A DNA stretch of 48,882 nucleotides, taken from NCBI GenBank assembly GCA_913045265.1, contig CAJWQX010000020.1:1-48882 (forward strand), given 5' to 3'. Below the pieces are notes generated by a model, which searched no databases, was not told the origin of the DNA, and saw only the letters and a program-made list of their open reading frames with translations. Of the stretch, positions 16,811 to 25,708 are shown piece by piece. Position 1 is the first letter of the stretch; every line of letters begins with the position of its first letter. The translations under genes and the position numbers were made by a program. The DNA comes from UBA11889 sp002313255. GTDB taxonomy: Bacteria; Pseudomonadota; Gammaproteobacteria; Pseudomonadales; Azotimanducaceae.

Positions 16811-17608
16811 ATGACCCTAACTGTTGAAGCAGAAGTGCGTTATCTCAATGACGAGTGGCGTCACCGAGCAGGGTTGGCCAGCATCGGCAGTGGTGAGTCT
16901 AGACGCGCAAATACCCGCAAGCACAATGTGTTCATACGCGATGCGCGCGCTAAGCGCGATGAATTAAGTCTCGATGTAAACGGCTTTACGCTAGTCGATC
17001 ACGTATCGGCAGTTCCGAACTTTGGCGACGAGGATTCAGTAAGGTCGGTGTACTACGCCGAAATCGAGCGATTAACACGCGACGTTAGTGGTGCCAACGA
17101 GGTGTTTATCACCAACCATGTGGTTCGGACGGAGGACAAGTCCAATTTCAATAGCGCGTATGCCCGATTTCTCCATTGCGATTACAGTTTAAAAGATCCG
17201 CGTTCTGCCTCCCTTAAGACTCTTGAATCACGCCATCTCGATCCAGCCGACTACGAAACTGCGGATTTTGCTTGGTACAACTCGTGGCAGCCTTTTGACC
17301 ATGAGGCGCGGAACAATCCTCTTGCAGTAATCGACGCTACAACGCTTGCCGAAAACGACATCGTCGACTACTACTACACGGGCAATAACGCTTCAAATAA
17401 ATCGTCGATGCCTCTGTTTAATCCCAGGCACGAGCTGTGGTATTTCAACCGGATGCGGACAGACGAGGTTCTCTTCATTAAACAACTTGATACACGTGAT
17501 GGCTATGCTCAAGCGTGTCCTCACACGTCGTTCGATGACCCAAATGTTCCGCAAGACGTGCCCCCGCGTCGAAGCGTCGAAGTTCGATTGTTAGCCGTTT
17601 TTCGCTGA
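16811..17608 (+). CDS. CmcJ/NvfI-family putative iron/2-oxoglutarate oxygenase, second copy
   Basis: 265 aa from the ATG at 16811 (MTLTVEAEVRYLND), chosen because AGGAAGTG lies just upstream; the frame is open back to 16715. Family features are LHCDYS with His122 and Asp124 as likely iron ligands, WYNSWQPF, the aromatic WYFNRMRTDEVLFIKQLDT, a distal His238 in CPHTSF and the final RRSVEVRLLAVF with Arg259. It is only distantly similar to the copy at 4382: Trp/aromatic anchors and the ends agree, most else differs. It is not paired with a PhyH gene and is followed at once by a terminator, so it is a single-gene unit. The substrate is unknown. Confidence 0.78.
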   Translation: MTLTVEAEVRYLNDEWRHRAGLASIGSGESRRANTRKHNVFIRDARAKRDELSLDVNGFTLVDHVSAVPNFGDEDSVRSVYYAEIERLTRDVSGANEVFITNHVVRTEDKSNFNSAYARFLHCDYSLKDPRSASLKTLESRHLDPADYETADFAWYNSWQPFDHEARNNPLAVIDATTLAENDIVDYYYTGNNASNKSSMPLFNPRHELWYFNRMRTDEVLFIKQLDTRDGYAQACPHTSFDDPNVPQDVPPRRSVEVRLLAVFR

Positions 17609-17609
17609 G

Positions 17610-17632
17610 CCTGTGCAATTTGCGCAGGTTTT
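17610..17632 (+). terminator. Intrinsic terminator of the second CmcJ-like gene
   Basis: CCTGTGC (17610-17616) pairs with GCGCAGG (17622-17628), with one G-U pair, around the loop AATTT, and TTTT follows. It starts one base after the stop codon. It is the clearest factor-independent terminator in the window, though the U-run is short. Confidence 0.65.
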
Positions 17633-17700
17633 GGATGTGAACCAAGCTCAAGAAGCATGGCGGGTTTAGGCGAAAGCCAAGGGTTGTAGGCCATGAAACC

Positions 17701-19071
17701 CTACGCGCTCCTCTTCAGCTGTCGAAAACCGGATTGCACGTATCGCGGCCGACCGGACTCATCCTCGTTCGTAAAGTACCAGCCGATCTTGTCAAGCTCG
17801 GCATTGCCGCCGTCGAGCCGCGCTGTTCCAGAGTCCAAAAACACGAGCGGCAACGCTCGCTTATAGCCGGGCTGGCCTGTGTCACGATCGGTACTCGAAA
17901 GCATTAGACGGTCCTTCGTGCACTTGATGTCAACTATGGATCCCATGTTCTCGTAGCGGCCTTCGAATCGTCTGTAGTCCGGTTGGTCCGCTAGAGGGGC
18001 AGGAAGCACCGGTGGCTCTGCTAGTACAAGGGGGCTGATCACCTCGTTGCAGACGTCGTCGAAAAGCAACCCTGCGCGCCCGCCATTGGTCAACAGCGCA
18101 ACAGCGACACCCTTTTCAGGGAAGATCCGAAGATAGGCAAATTGGCCGATCGTCGCGCCATCGTGCCCATAGACGCGTTGGCCATTCCAATTCATGAGGA
18201 ACCAGCCAAGACCCCATCCGGTAACGCCGTGTGGCGCATGTCGAGGCAGCTTGATTTGACGGCGCTGCATGGCGCGCGCGGCGCGCCCAGTAAGGACGCG
18301 CGACCCATTCGGCAATCTGCCACCGTTTAGATGCAGCCGAGCGACCTTGAGAAGATCGGCGGCCGACATGCTCGGAACCGATCCCGCCGCCGCTTGCCCG
18401 AAAGATAGATACGGTCTCGTGCTCGCCTGCCAGCCTCTGGTACGACTGCGGGGCACGTGGCCAATCGCACAGTTGAACCTGATGGCGTGCTCCGGACTCG
18501 CGAACGCGTGCTCCATACCGAGTGGCTTGAATAAGTGATCCACCATCACTTGATCGAACGGTTTGTTACGCACCACTTCCAACACTCGACCCAAGGTAGC
18601 GAATCCGAGATTGCAATAGCTCATCATCGCGCCCCGCTCGAATAGGCTCGGGACCATCGTGCATCGGTCAATAAAGCGCCGTAGCGATTCGTCGCCACGT
18701 CCTGTGTCCACAAAGAGATCACCATCAATGCCACTTGTGTGACAAAGAAGCTCACGAATCGTTACCGTCTGGCTCACATCTAATCGTGAGACCCGAAAGT
18801 CAGGGAGATAATCGACTAGCGGAGCGTCCAGCCCGACTAGGCCCTCGTCGACGAGCTGCATCACGAGTGTGGCGGTGAGCGGCTTAGTAATCGACCCGAT
18901 CTGGAACACAGCGTCCTCGGTCACGGGAATTTTTGAATCGAGATTCACGACACCGGCTTGGACGCGTCGAACGATTTTATCGTTGCGTAAAACGGCAAAA
19001 CTAGCCCCCGGGACATCATGACGCCGGATCGACTTTCGCAAGAAAGCAGCGAGACCTTTCTCATTCAACAT
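17701..19071 (-). CDS. Class C beta-lactamase-fold serine hydrolase
   Basis: 456 aa, serine beta-lactamase/S12 peptidase family. The active-site motifs are Ser60-x-x-Lys63 (GSITKP), Tyr152-Cys-Asn154 (MSYCNLG) and HDG in VYGHDGATIGQF. A C-terminal lipocalin-like domain of about 90 residues (YRRFEGRYENMGSIVD onward) follows, as in D-aminopeptidase/esterase relatives. No signal peptide is visible, so it is probably cytoplasmic: an esterase, amidase or peptidase on small substrates rather than a resistance enzyme. It is divergent from the M81 metallopeptidase gene with 61 bases between the two starts, which suggests a shared control region. The second such hydrolase (25709) differs strongly in sequence. 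Confidence 0.9.
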   Translation of the reverse strand: MLNEKGLAAFLRKSIRRHDVPGASFAVLRNDKIVRRVQAGVVNLDSKIPVTEDAVFQIGSITKPLTATLVMQLVDEGLVGLDAPLVDYLPDFRVSRLDVSQTVTIRELLCHTSGIDGDLFVDTGRGDESLRRFIDRCTMVPSLFERGAMMSYCNLGFATLGRVLEVVRNKPFDQVMVDHLFKPLGMEHAFASPEHAIRFNCAIGHVPRSRTRGWQASTRPYLSFGQAAAGSVPSMSAADLLKVARLHLNGGRLPNGSRVLTGRAARAMQRRQIKLPRHAPHGVTGWGLGWFLMNWNGQRVYGHDGATIGQFAYLRIFPEKGVAVALLTNGGRAGLLFDDVCNEVISPLVLAEPPVLPAPLADQPDYRRFEGRYENMGSIVDIKCTKDRLMLSSTDRDTGQPGYKRALPLVFLDSGTARLDGGNAELDKIGWYFTNEDESGRPRYVQSGFRQLKRSA

Positions 19072-19132
19072 GGTCTATCCCCGGGAGCCCTGATTTAATC
19101 CACTATCCATACGCAGACCGGAAGATGCAATC

Positions 19133-20599
19133 ATGACCCGAATTGCGATCGCAGGCGTAGTCCATGAGACGAATACCTATTGTCGGGACACGACGCCGAC
19201 ATCGTCGTTCGATCTTCGTCGCGGTGAATCGATTCTGAGGGCGCGTGACACGGAGAGCACCGCCGGCGGCGCGATTGCAGCCTGCGACCGGCTTGGATTT
19301 GAGGTCGTACCTCTATTAGTCGCGGCGGCGGCACCGTCGGGCACGATCCAGTCCGAAACCTACGAATCCTTCAAGCAAGAAATCCTCGCTGGGATCGACG
19401 CAGCGAAACCGATCGATGCCGTCTTTCTGGATCTACACGGGGCCGGCGTGGTCGAGCACTTGGAGGATTTGGAAGGCGATCTTGCGGTCGCGGTGCGCAA
19501 CCTTGTCGGCGAAGCAGTACCAATCACCGCTGTGTTTGACCTTCACGGCAACGTAACGCAGATGATGGCCGATGCACTGGATGGCGTCTTCGCTTGTCAT
19601 CAATACCCTCACGTGGATCTTCACGAACGCGCCGACGAGGCGATTCAGTTGATCGACGACATGCTGAAGGAAAACTTTCGACCGGTCATTCACATCGAAA
19701 CATTGCCGATGCTGTTGCCGACGACAACCACGTTCATCGGCATCGGCAAATCGATGCTCCAGGAGATACTTGAAGCCGAGTTGTCTGACGAGGTCATCGA
19801 CGTCAGCTGGTTCCACGGTTTTCCGTATGCCGACATCGAACTTGTCGGAGTGCATATCGCCGTGACGGTACGCGGCGAGCGCGAGTGCGCGAAGGCAATT
19901 GCCCGTCGTGTCGCGGAATCGCTCTGGCGACAGCGGAATGCATTCAAACCGGAGAGCCTTTCGGTCGAGGAAGCGGTCGGTCGTGCCATGAACGCGACCG
20001 AGCACCCCGTCATCATCAATGAAACGTCTGACAATTGCGGCGCCGGCACGCCGGGTGACGGGACTCACTTATTACGGGCGATGCTTGAAGCCAAGCTCGA
20101 CAAAGCATGCTTCGCGTTTTTGGTCGACCCGGAGGTCGCCTTGCAAGCCCACAAGGCCGGGGTCGGTAATTCAATCGACGTGCGTCTTGGTGGCAAGACC
20201 GACGATCTTCACGGCGAGCCTTTGGAGCTCAACGTGTACATCAAGGCTCTCCATGATGGTCGAATGAAAATGCTGGCAATGGTTAAAGGCGCGCCCATGC
20301 ATCTTGGATTGATGGCACGGCTTGTGGTGAATGGCATCGACATTGTGGTTGCCTCAAATCGAAGCCAAACGTTTGATGTCGGCCCATTCCTCGCCGTTGG
20401 AATAGATGTGATGTCGTACCCGATCGTCGCGCTCAAGTCATCGAATCACTTCCGTGCCGGGTTTCAAGACATCGCCGGAACGATCATTACCGCAGACCCT
20501 CCGGGACTTAGTACCCACCGCATCGAAACATTTGATCGGAAACGAGCGCCTGGCCCCGTTTGGCCGATTGACGCGGCAGCCGAATATAGTTCCAGTTAA
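19133..20599 (+). CDS. M81-family metallopeptidase (MlrC-like)
   Basis: 488 aa, the usual length. The M81 family is named after microcystinase C (MlrC), a zinc peptidase that degrades linearised microcystin products. The N-terminal signature is IAIAGVVHETNTY. The zinc ligands of MlrC (Asp167, His169, His191) correspond here to Asp136, His138 (FDLHGN) and His160 (HQYPHVDLHER), with the same 22-residue spacing. The C-terminal domain is complete (DNCGAGTPGDGTHLLRAML, YPIVALKSSNHFRAGF). GGAAG precedes the ATG. M81 proteins are widespread and most do not act on microcystins, so the true substrate is unknown; small peptides or amides are likely. It is divergent from the serine hydrolase at 17701. 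Confidence 0.9.
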   Translation: MTRIAIAGVVHETNTYCRDTTPTSSFDLRRGESILRARDTESTAGGAIAACDRLGFEVVPLLVAAAAPSGTIQSETYESFKQEILAGIDAAKPIDAVFLDLHGAGVVEHLEDLEGDLAVAVRNLVGEAVPITAVFDLHGNVTQMMADALDGVFACHQYPHVDLHERADEAIQLIDDMLKENFRPVIHIETLPMLLPTTTTFIGIGKSMLQEILEAELSDEVIDVSWFHGFPYADIELVGVHIAVTVRGERECAKAIARRVAESLWRQRNAFKPESLSVEEAVGRAMNATEHPVIINETSDNCGAGTPGDGTHLLRAMLEAKLDKACFAFLVDPEVALQAHKAGVGNSIDVRLGGKTDDLHGEPLELNVYIKALHDGRMKMLAMVKGAPMHLGLMARLVVNGIDIVVASNRSQTFDVGPFLAVGIDVMSYPIVALKSSNHFRAGFQDIAGTIITADPPGLSTHRIETFDRKRAPGPVWPIDAAAEYSSS

Positions 20600-20762
20600 A
20601 TGCTGCCGATCTTTATGGTTTCGATCTCGACTATTTGGCCGCGACACACGAGGAAATAACCTCACTCACCTCGTGACCCCGACGCAGTTTGAGTGACTTT
20701 GGAATTAAATTGTTATTGGACCGGTTAGAGCCAGTGGCGTAGCCGAGACCAGCATGGGGAGC

Positions 20763-22181
20763 CTAGGCGCGTACCGCGAGCGCGGTGGCGAGACCAGAAT
20801 ACCGCGGTTGATCAATAGCCACCTGGTTGGCCACAGTGTCACGCAGGTGGGCGATCACGCCAACCTGATCTAGCGGCATTGAGGCATCACGCAAGGCATT
20901 GACGAGTCGCCATCGGAGATCCAAAAGCTCGTCGTTACTTGCAAAGATCACGCGCAGTCGTTCGAGCTCAAGTCGTCTATGCTCAGCGCCGAGCGAACCA
21001 TCGCGCAAGATGATATCGAGCGAGTTACCGGCGACCCGCGACAGGAACTGAGTGCGTCCACGAGACGAGTCCATCACGTCAGCCCGAAGGAAGTCGCGCA
21101 CACTGACGAGTAACTCACCGATACCCGGCATCTCATCGTCCGCCTGGTCTGGTGGATCGATGAGTGTGACCGGTCCCTGCATGATCAGGTTAACGCAGTC
21201 GATCTGGGCTTCAGAGCAACGTCGACCAATGGCGGGACGCTCCACCGTCTTGTCGGGACCAACGCGAAAATGGTCCGCCATGACAAGGGTAGTCACTGCC
21301 CACCAGAATGAGCCATAGACCTCCCAGAATCTAATGTGGTCTCGATCGAGTCTTCGATCGGAGATCGATTCGTAACCTTCGGCGAGGTCCTCGTACATAC
21401 CAAAACCGCCGACGGGTAAATCGGCGCGACCGAAACGCCAAGAGTTGGTGCAAATCCACCCGAGATCGCGCATGGGGTCGCCAATGTGCGATATCTCCCA
21501 ATCAAGCACGCCTACGATACCTGTTGAGTCGACCATCAGGTTGCCGTTGCGAAAGTCATTGTGGACGAGTGTGACTTCGTGGTGAACCGGCAAGTGATCC
21601 AGCAACCAGCGCGCCGAGTAATCGATCATCGGTTGCGGGGTATTGAAACGTTTATAACGCTCCCAGGTTTGATTGACGAGATTCTCCGGAGTTTGTGTCT
21701 GCAATTTTTCGTCAAGCCCAGTCGCGTGAAGGTCGATCGCATGGATACGCGCGAGAATCTCGCCACATTGTCGGGCTAGGACGGGACGGACGTTTTCGAA
21801 TTCGGGGGAACGAACGATGCGCGCGCCAAGGGTTTCACCTTCAAGCCACTCCATGATGAACCCCTCACCAAGACCGTCTCGATCCTTCAAAACGTAATGG
21901 ACTTTCGGTTCTGGCACCAACGCTTCACGCGCTTTGCTGATAAGTAGCGCCTCCGTTGGTAGACCGACGGACTCCTGTAGATCGCTATCGACCTCAGCCC
22001 CTGTCCCGTCGAGGGCTCGACGTAGACACAGCGGCCTATTGGTACTCGCATCGGTGATCATAAGTTTGTACGTTTCTTGGCTTGCGCCGCCCGACAGCCG
22101 CTCAGTCGATACCAGACCTGTGCAACCTGGTATCTCGCGGATAAGAACGCGCGCCAGGCTTTTCTCGAATACCGCGCTCAT
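20763..22181 (-). CDS. APH-type phosphotransferase paired with acyl-CoA dehydrogenase
   Basis: 472 aa, aminoglycoside-phosphotransferase-like kinase fold. The catalytic loop is HNDFRNGN (His207, Asp209, Asn214) and the metal site is DWE with Asp227 (LDWEISHIGDPMRDLGW). The nucleotide-binding region is LSGGASQETYKL. A C-terminal extension of about 140 residues, predicted helical, follows the kinase. It starts directly after the stop codon of the acyl-CoA dehydrogenase gene (TGA then ATG, no gap). The same two activities are fused in animal ACAD10/ACAD11 and are adjacent in Pseudomonas lva genes, where LvaA phosphorylates 4-hydroxyacyl-CoA. I infer kinase activity on a hydroxyacyl-CoA rather than on antibiotics. 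Confidence 0.85.
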   Translation of the reverse strand: MSAVFEKSLARVLIREIPGCTGLVSTERLSGGASQETYKLMITDASTNRPLCLRRALDGTGAEVDSDLQESVGLPTEALLISKAREALVPEPKVHYVLKDRDGLGEGFIMEWLEGETLGARIVRSPEFENVRPVLARQCGEILARIHAIDLHATGLDEKLQTQTPENLVNQTWERYKRFNTPQPMIDYSARWLLDHLPVHHEVTLVHNDFRNGNLMVDSTGIVGVLDWEISHIGDPMRDLGWICTNSWRFGRADLPVGGFGMYEDLAEGYESISDRRLDRDHIRFWEVYGSFWWAVTTLVMADHFRVGPDKTVERPAIGRRCSEAQIDCVNLIMQGPVTLIDPPDQADDEMPGIGELLVSVRDFLRADVMDSSRGRTQFLSRVAGNSLDIILRDGSLGAEHRRLELERLRVIFASNDELLDLRWRLVNALRDASMPLDQVGVIAHLRDTVANQVAIDQPRYSGLATALAVRA

Positions 22182-23453
22182 TCAACTTTCCTCAACGCCC
22201 TTGGGCGCACGCTGCTGCATGTAGCCGAACATGTAGCCTGCGACACGACGCATCTGAATTTCCTCCGCACCTTCGGTAATGCGGTAGCGGCGGTGGTGGC
22301 GGTATATGTGCTCGAATGGCTTGTGCCGAGAATAACCCAGGCCACCATGCACCTGCATCGCTCGATCAGCGGCTTCGCAACAAAGGCGATTTGCCCAATA
22401 GTTGCACATCGACACCTTGTCCGAGACGGAAAACGCACCGTTTTCGTCCATCAACCATGCGGTCTTGTGGATCAGCGCCCTAAGCATCTCGCACTGAGTC
22501 TGCAGTTCGACCAGTGGGAACTGGATTCCTTGATTATCGGATAGGGGTTTCCCGAACGGTTTACGCGCGCGCGCATAGGTCACGGCTTCGTCAATACAGA
22601 ACTGTGAGGCTCCCAGGCTGGATGCCGCCTGGCGGATACGGTTCTCGTTGAAGAAATGTTGCACGACCTGGAGGCCACGACCTTCCCCACCGAAGATTGA
22701 GGCGTGAGGGACACGTACGTTCGTGAACGAGACACGGCCGTGGTCCGTCGGCATGTTGAAGGTCCAGAGCATTTCCTCGATCTTGACGCCTGGGGAGTCC
22801 ATGGGCGTCAAGAACGCGGTGATACCACTGCCGTCGCCCGCTTCACCGCTGACTCGGGCCATGACCATGTCATATTTCGCCGTATGGATACCGGTGTTCC
22901 ACGTTTTCTCACCGTTGATGATCCACTCGTCACCCTCACGTACCGCGCGGGTTTCCATGTGCGTGGCATCGGATCCGTGGTCAGGCTCTGTGATACCGAA
23001 CGCAAAACCGCGCCGACCTTCCGCTAGATCGTTGATCCACTCTGCCTTCTGCTCTTTCGTTCCATATTCCAGCATCAATAACAGCCCAATGTTATTACCG
23101 ACGATGGAATGCTCGTTCTGCAGGTCGTTGTGCAGCCCTAAACCTTTGGCCGCGAGATGCTCACGGATAATTGCCATGCCAAGATTGGTGCCATCCATAC
23201 CACCGTACTGCTTGGGGAATGGATAGCGATAAAAGCCGGCATCATCCGCCAGGCGTTTAGCCTTCGCCAACAGCGCCTCCCACGCTACGTTCGGCAGTCC
23301 ATCGCGTTCCCAATCGGTTCGGGCATCCTCACGACGGTGGTCGAAAAAACGTACGTTGTCGTCAGTCTGCTCGAGCGGTCTGATCACCTCGTCTATGAAA
23401 CTGTCGAGGCGTTTCAGCAGCGTCGTGACATCTTCCGGAATATCGAAGTCCAT
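22182..23453 (-). CDS. Acyl-CoA dehydrogenase family protein (ACAD11/LvaC-like context)
   Basis: 423 aa, full-length ACAD. Visible are the FAD/substrate segment GFAFGITEPDHGSDATHMETRAV, followed by WIINGEKTWNTG, QVHGGLGYSRHKPFEHIYRHHR and ITEGAEEIQMRR, where Glu394 sits at the catalytic-base position of medium-chain enzymes. AAGGT precedes the ATG. In the lva-type and ACAD10/11 systems the ACAD partner removes phosphate from a 4-phosphoacyl-CoA and produces an enoyl-CoA that enters beta-oxidation. The directly abutting kinase gene makes that reaction plausible here. An ordinary dehydrogenation of an alkyl-branched acyl-CoA remains the alternative. No electron-transfer flavoprotein gene is nearby. 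Confidence 0.9.
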   Translation of the reverse strand: MDFDIPEDVTTLLKRLDSFIDEVIRPLEQTDDNVRFFDHRREDARTDWERDGLPNVAWEALLAKAKRLADDAGFYRYPFPKQYGGMDGTNLGMAIIREHLAAKGLGLHNDLQNEHSIVGNNIGLLLMLEYGTKEQKAEWINDLAEGRRGFAFGITEPDHGSDATHMETRAVREGDEWIINGEKTWNTGIHTAKYDMVMARVSGEAGDGSGITAFLTPMDSPGVKIEEMLWTFNMPTDHGRVSFTNVRVPHASIFGGEGRGLQVVQHFFNENRIRQAASSLGASQFCIDEAVTYARARKPFGKPLSDNQGIQFPLVELQTQCEMLRALIHKTAWLMDENGAFSVSDKVSMCNYWANRLCCEAADRAMQVHGGLGYSRHKPFEHIYRHHRRYRITEGAEEIQMRRVAGYMFGYMQQRAPKGVEES

Positions 23454-23637
23454 GGCTTACCTTTTTTTTAGAAATCGTCAGATGCTAAACACTAGCAAAG
23501 TAGGTGTGGCGCAGCAGAGAAAGACCTCGCGAATTAGGACACCCCCTACCTTTTAGGAGCCACGACAACCGTAGGTGAGACGCGTAGGTTGCGGATCACG
23601 AAACCCGTGGATGATTCAAATGGAATTGAGTAACGAC

Positions 23638-24051
23638 ATGAAGACAAGAATAGTGCCTAGTTTGCGATACCAGGACTGCAGACAAGCCATCGATTGGTTA
23701 TGCGCTGCTTTTGGGTTTGAACAGCAGCTTATCGTGCCTAGTGAAGATGGCGGTATAACCCATGCTCAACTGGTCTGCGGGATGGCTATGATCATGTTAG
23801 GCGATGGCCACAGAGACGACGACGACCCTTTTGGACAACTAAACAAGTCACCCTTGCAGCTCGATGGCTACAACACGGCTGGCGTTTATATGATCGTCGA
23901 AGATGTGGACGCCCACTACGAGAAAGCACGAGCAGCAGGAGCAGCAATAGTTTTGGATATCGTTGATCAAGGGTATGGAGGCAGGGGATACACGTGTAAA
24001 GACCTAGAGGGTCACCTCTGGAGTTTTGGCTCCTACGATCCTTGGGCATAG
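23638..24051 (+). CDS. VOC-family protein, bleomycin-resistance/glyoxalase-like
   Basis: 137 aa from the ATG at 23638 (MKTRIVPSLRYQDCRQAID); in-frame ATGs at 23620 and 23611 are also possible. The first module has PSLRYQDCRQAIDWLCAAFGF and the second ends in GRGYTCKDLEGHLWSFGSYDPW, the pattern of the PhnB-like subgroup in which the pair is FEQ ... DLEGHLWSF. The chelating residues of a true lyase are not all evident. Function is unknown; PhnB-like proteins include putative metabolite-binding proteins. It stands alone between the acyl-CoA dehydrogenase (divergent) and the GcvT-family gene. Confidence 0.8.
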   Translation: MKTRIVPSLRYQDCRQAIDWLCAAFGFEQQLIVPSEDGGITHAQLVCGMAMIMLGDGHRDDDDPFGQLNKSPLQLDGYNTAGVYMIVEDVDAHYEKARAAGAAIVLDIVDQGYGGRGYTCKDLEGHLWSFGSYDPWA

Positions 24052-24411
24052 TATTTGCTGTCGGACTTTAGGGCGTCTGCTATCGGGACACCTTTTCGAC
24101 GCGAACCAGTCCTACGATTTATAACAGGTCGCGGCGAAAGAAGGTTTGACCTTATCTACCGAATTTCTTGGGCGTGCACGTTAGAACAGCAAATAGACGG
24201 TCGGATCTACACGCCACAAATGATTTGGGTACCATCGTGCCATCGCTTTGACGGCTCGTCAGGGTAGGTATAGCTTGAGAGGGATTCCTCGATACCTGCA
24301 GTAGAAGTCTCTGCGAATGACGAGTCTGGCGGTAAAAAATCGTTCTATGCGCTTTCGAGTCCTGGATTTAGGTAGCCCGCTTCACCGGCCTTCCAATGCG
24401 GAGAGCAGAGC
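24052..24411. other. Intergenic region, no gene recognised
   Basis: About 360 bases between the VOC and the GcvT-family genes, both on the plus strand. A short open frame at 24055-24267 exists, but its translation resembles nothing and lacks a ribosome site. I see no hairpin terminator, repeat or tRNA. Confidence 0.4.
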
Positions 24412-25617
24412 ATGAAGAAAAGTGTTTTTTTTGAATTCTTGAATCGCAGAAAAAATAAGGGCTTTGATACGTTTCTGTCTGAGGCCAAATTGGACGAAGA
24501 CTATATCGACTGGAATGGGTACGCCTTGCCTTACGACTACGGTAATTCGGAAGAAGAGTACCGCGCGATCCGAGAGCAATGCGCGATGTTCGACACTTCT
24601 CCGATGAGGAAGTACCGGATCACCGGTGATGATGCAGGTTATTACCTAGACAGGCTGTTGACTCGGCCGGTCAGCGATACAGAGTCGTCTCGTGGGATGT
24701 ACGTCATTTTCTGTAACGAAGATGGCACGCTCAAAGACGACGCCATCATTTACAAGTTTTCAGAGTTTGATTACCTGTTGATGTCCTCCGATATTGACCA
24801 CAGCAAGTATTTTACGGCGCTCGCCGAAAAGTTGGATTGCAAAAGGCTGTCCATACGAGATTGCACGACGAGCATGGGAGGCGTTGCGCTGCAAGGGCCG
24901 CTTTCAGCGACAGCGGCCGTTACGCTGGGATTCGCCGGTTCAGATCTTCTTGCGCCCTTTGAGTTCCGTTGGTTTCCATTCGGAGACGATGAGATTTTTG
25001 TAGCGAGAATGGGGTTTACCGGGGACCTAGGCTACGAATTTTGGATGAAGACCGAGCTCTGTGACGGTTTTATGCAGCAAATTGTGTCTGCTCGCGAGCA
25101 GATGGGTATTGCTATCCCAGGTTATGGCTTGAGTGCACTTGAGGCCTGCCGTATCGAAGGTGGCTTTGTCGTAGCGGGTTGGGATTTTGCTACTGAGGCA
25201 GATCCGGCGCCTGGTTTTGAGCGTAATCCGTTCGAAGTTGGTTTGGGTTGGGCAGTGAACCTCGACGCTGTCGATTTTGTCGGTAGGGGCGCACTTCGGC
25301 AACGTAAAGAGGATGGTAACCAATACTTGATACGACGCTTCCAAACCGCCGATGAGGACATACCTGGTGAGGGTTCACCCGTCTTCGCGCGCAAAGATAA
25401 TTCAGCAGTCGTTGTCGGTTCGATCAATTGTGCGAGCTGGTCCTGGGGAATGGAGAAAACCATTGGTAATGTTTCCCTGCTAAAGGATTACGCCAAAATG
25501 GATGAATACTGGGTCCTTTTAGATGGCCGACCGCGACCTATTAAATTAAGTCGAGGGCCACTAATCAAACTGGCGAGGCGCAACCAAGTTCCCGCGCCAC
25601 TTGGGATTGAGGGCTAA
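24412..25617 (+). CDS. GcvT-family (aminomethyltransferase-like) folate-binding protein
   Basis: 401 aa. GcvT-fold proteins bind tetrahydrofolate and move one-carbon units; the family includes glycine-cleavage T protein, DMSP demethylase DmdA and the C-terminal parts of sarcosine and dimethylglycine dehydrogenases. Key features are YDYGNSEEEYRAIREQCAMFDTS near residue 40, GDDAGYYLDRLLTR, the central SMGGVALQGPLS, and GYGLSALEACRIEGGF with the typical R-x-E folate contact. The C-terminal barrel is present (VGLGWAVN and on). It is neither fused to a dehydrogenase nor next to gcvH/gcvP, so a demethylase role is possible but the methyl donor is unknown. Its ATG follows GGAGAGCAGAGC. Confidence 0.85.
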   Translation: MKKSVFFEFLNRRKNKGFDTFLSEAKLDEDYIDWNGYALPYDYGNSEEEYRAIREQCAMFDTSPMRKYRITGDDAGYYLDRLLTRPVSDTESSRGMYVIFCNEDGTLKDDAIIYKFSEFDYLLMSSDIDHSKYFTALAEKLDCKRLSIRDCTTSMGGVALQGPLSATAAVTLGFAGSDLLAPFEFRWFPFGDDEIFVARMGFTGDLGYEFWMKTELCDGFMQQIVSAREQMGIAIPGYGLSALEACRIEGGFVVAGWDFATEADPAPGFERNPFEVGLGWAVNLDAVDFVGRGALRQRKEDGNQYLIRRFQTADEDIPGEGSPVFARKDNSAVVVGSINCASWSWGMEKTIGNVSLLKDYAKMDEYWVLLDGRPRPIKLSRGPLIKLARRNQVPAPLGIEG

Positions 25618-25708
25618 ACGTTTCGATCGTTGAAGACAAACTCATGCACGAAAGGTCTCCCAGTGATCAGCCTATTTCAACTTTTTATCTACTCCATAGA
25701 GGTCAGTC

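Noticed and set aside
17701..20599. A microcystin-degradation (mlr) cluster
   Set aside because: Only the families of MlrB and MlrC are present; mlrA (the protease that opens the ring) and the transporter mlrD are not seen, and both families are widespread.
20763..22181. Aminoglycoside resistance gene
   Set aside because: It is fused in position to an acyl-CoA dehydrogenase gene (abutting stop and start), and the C-terminal extension fits ACAD-associated kinases better.
24055..24267. 70-codon open frame in the gap after the second VOC gene
   Set aside because: No similarity that I recognise, no Shine-Dalgarno, and a composition like non-coding DNA.
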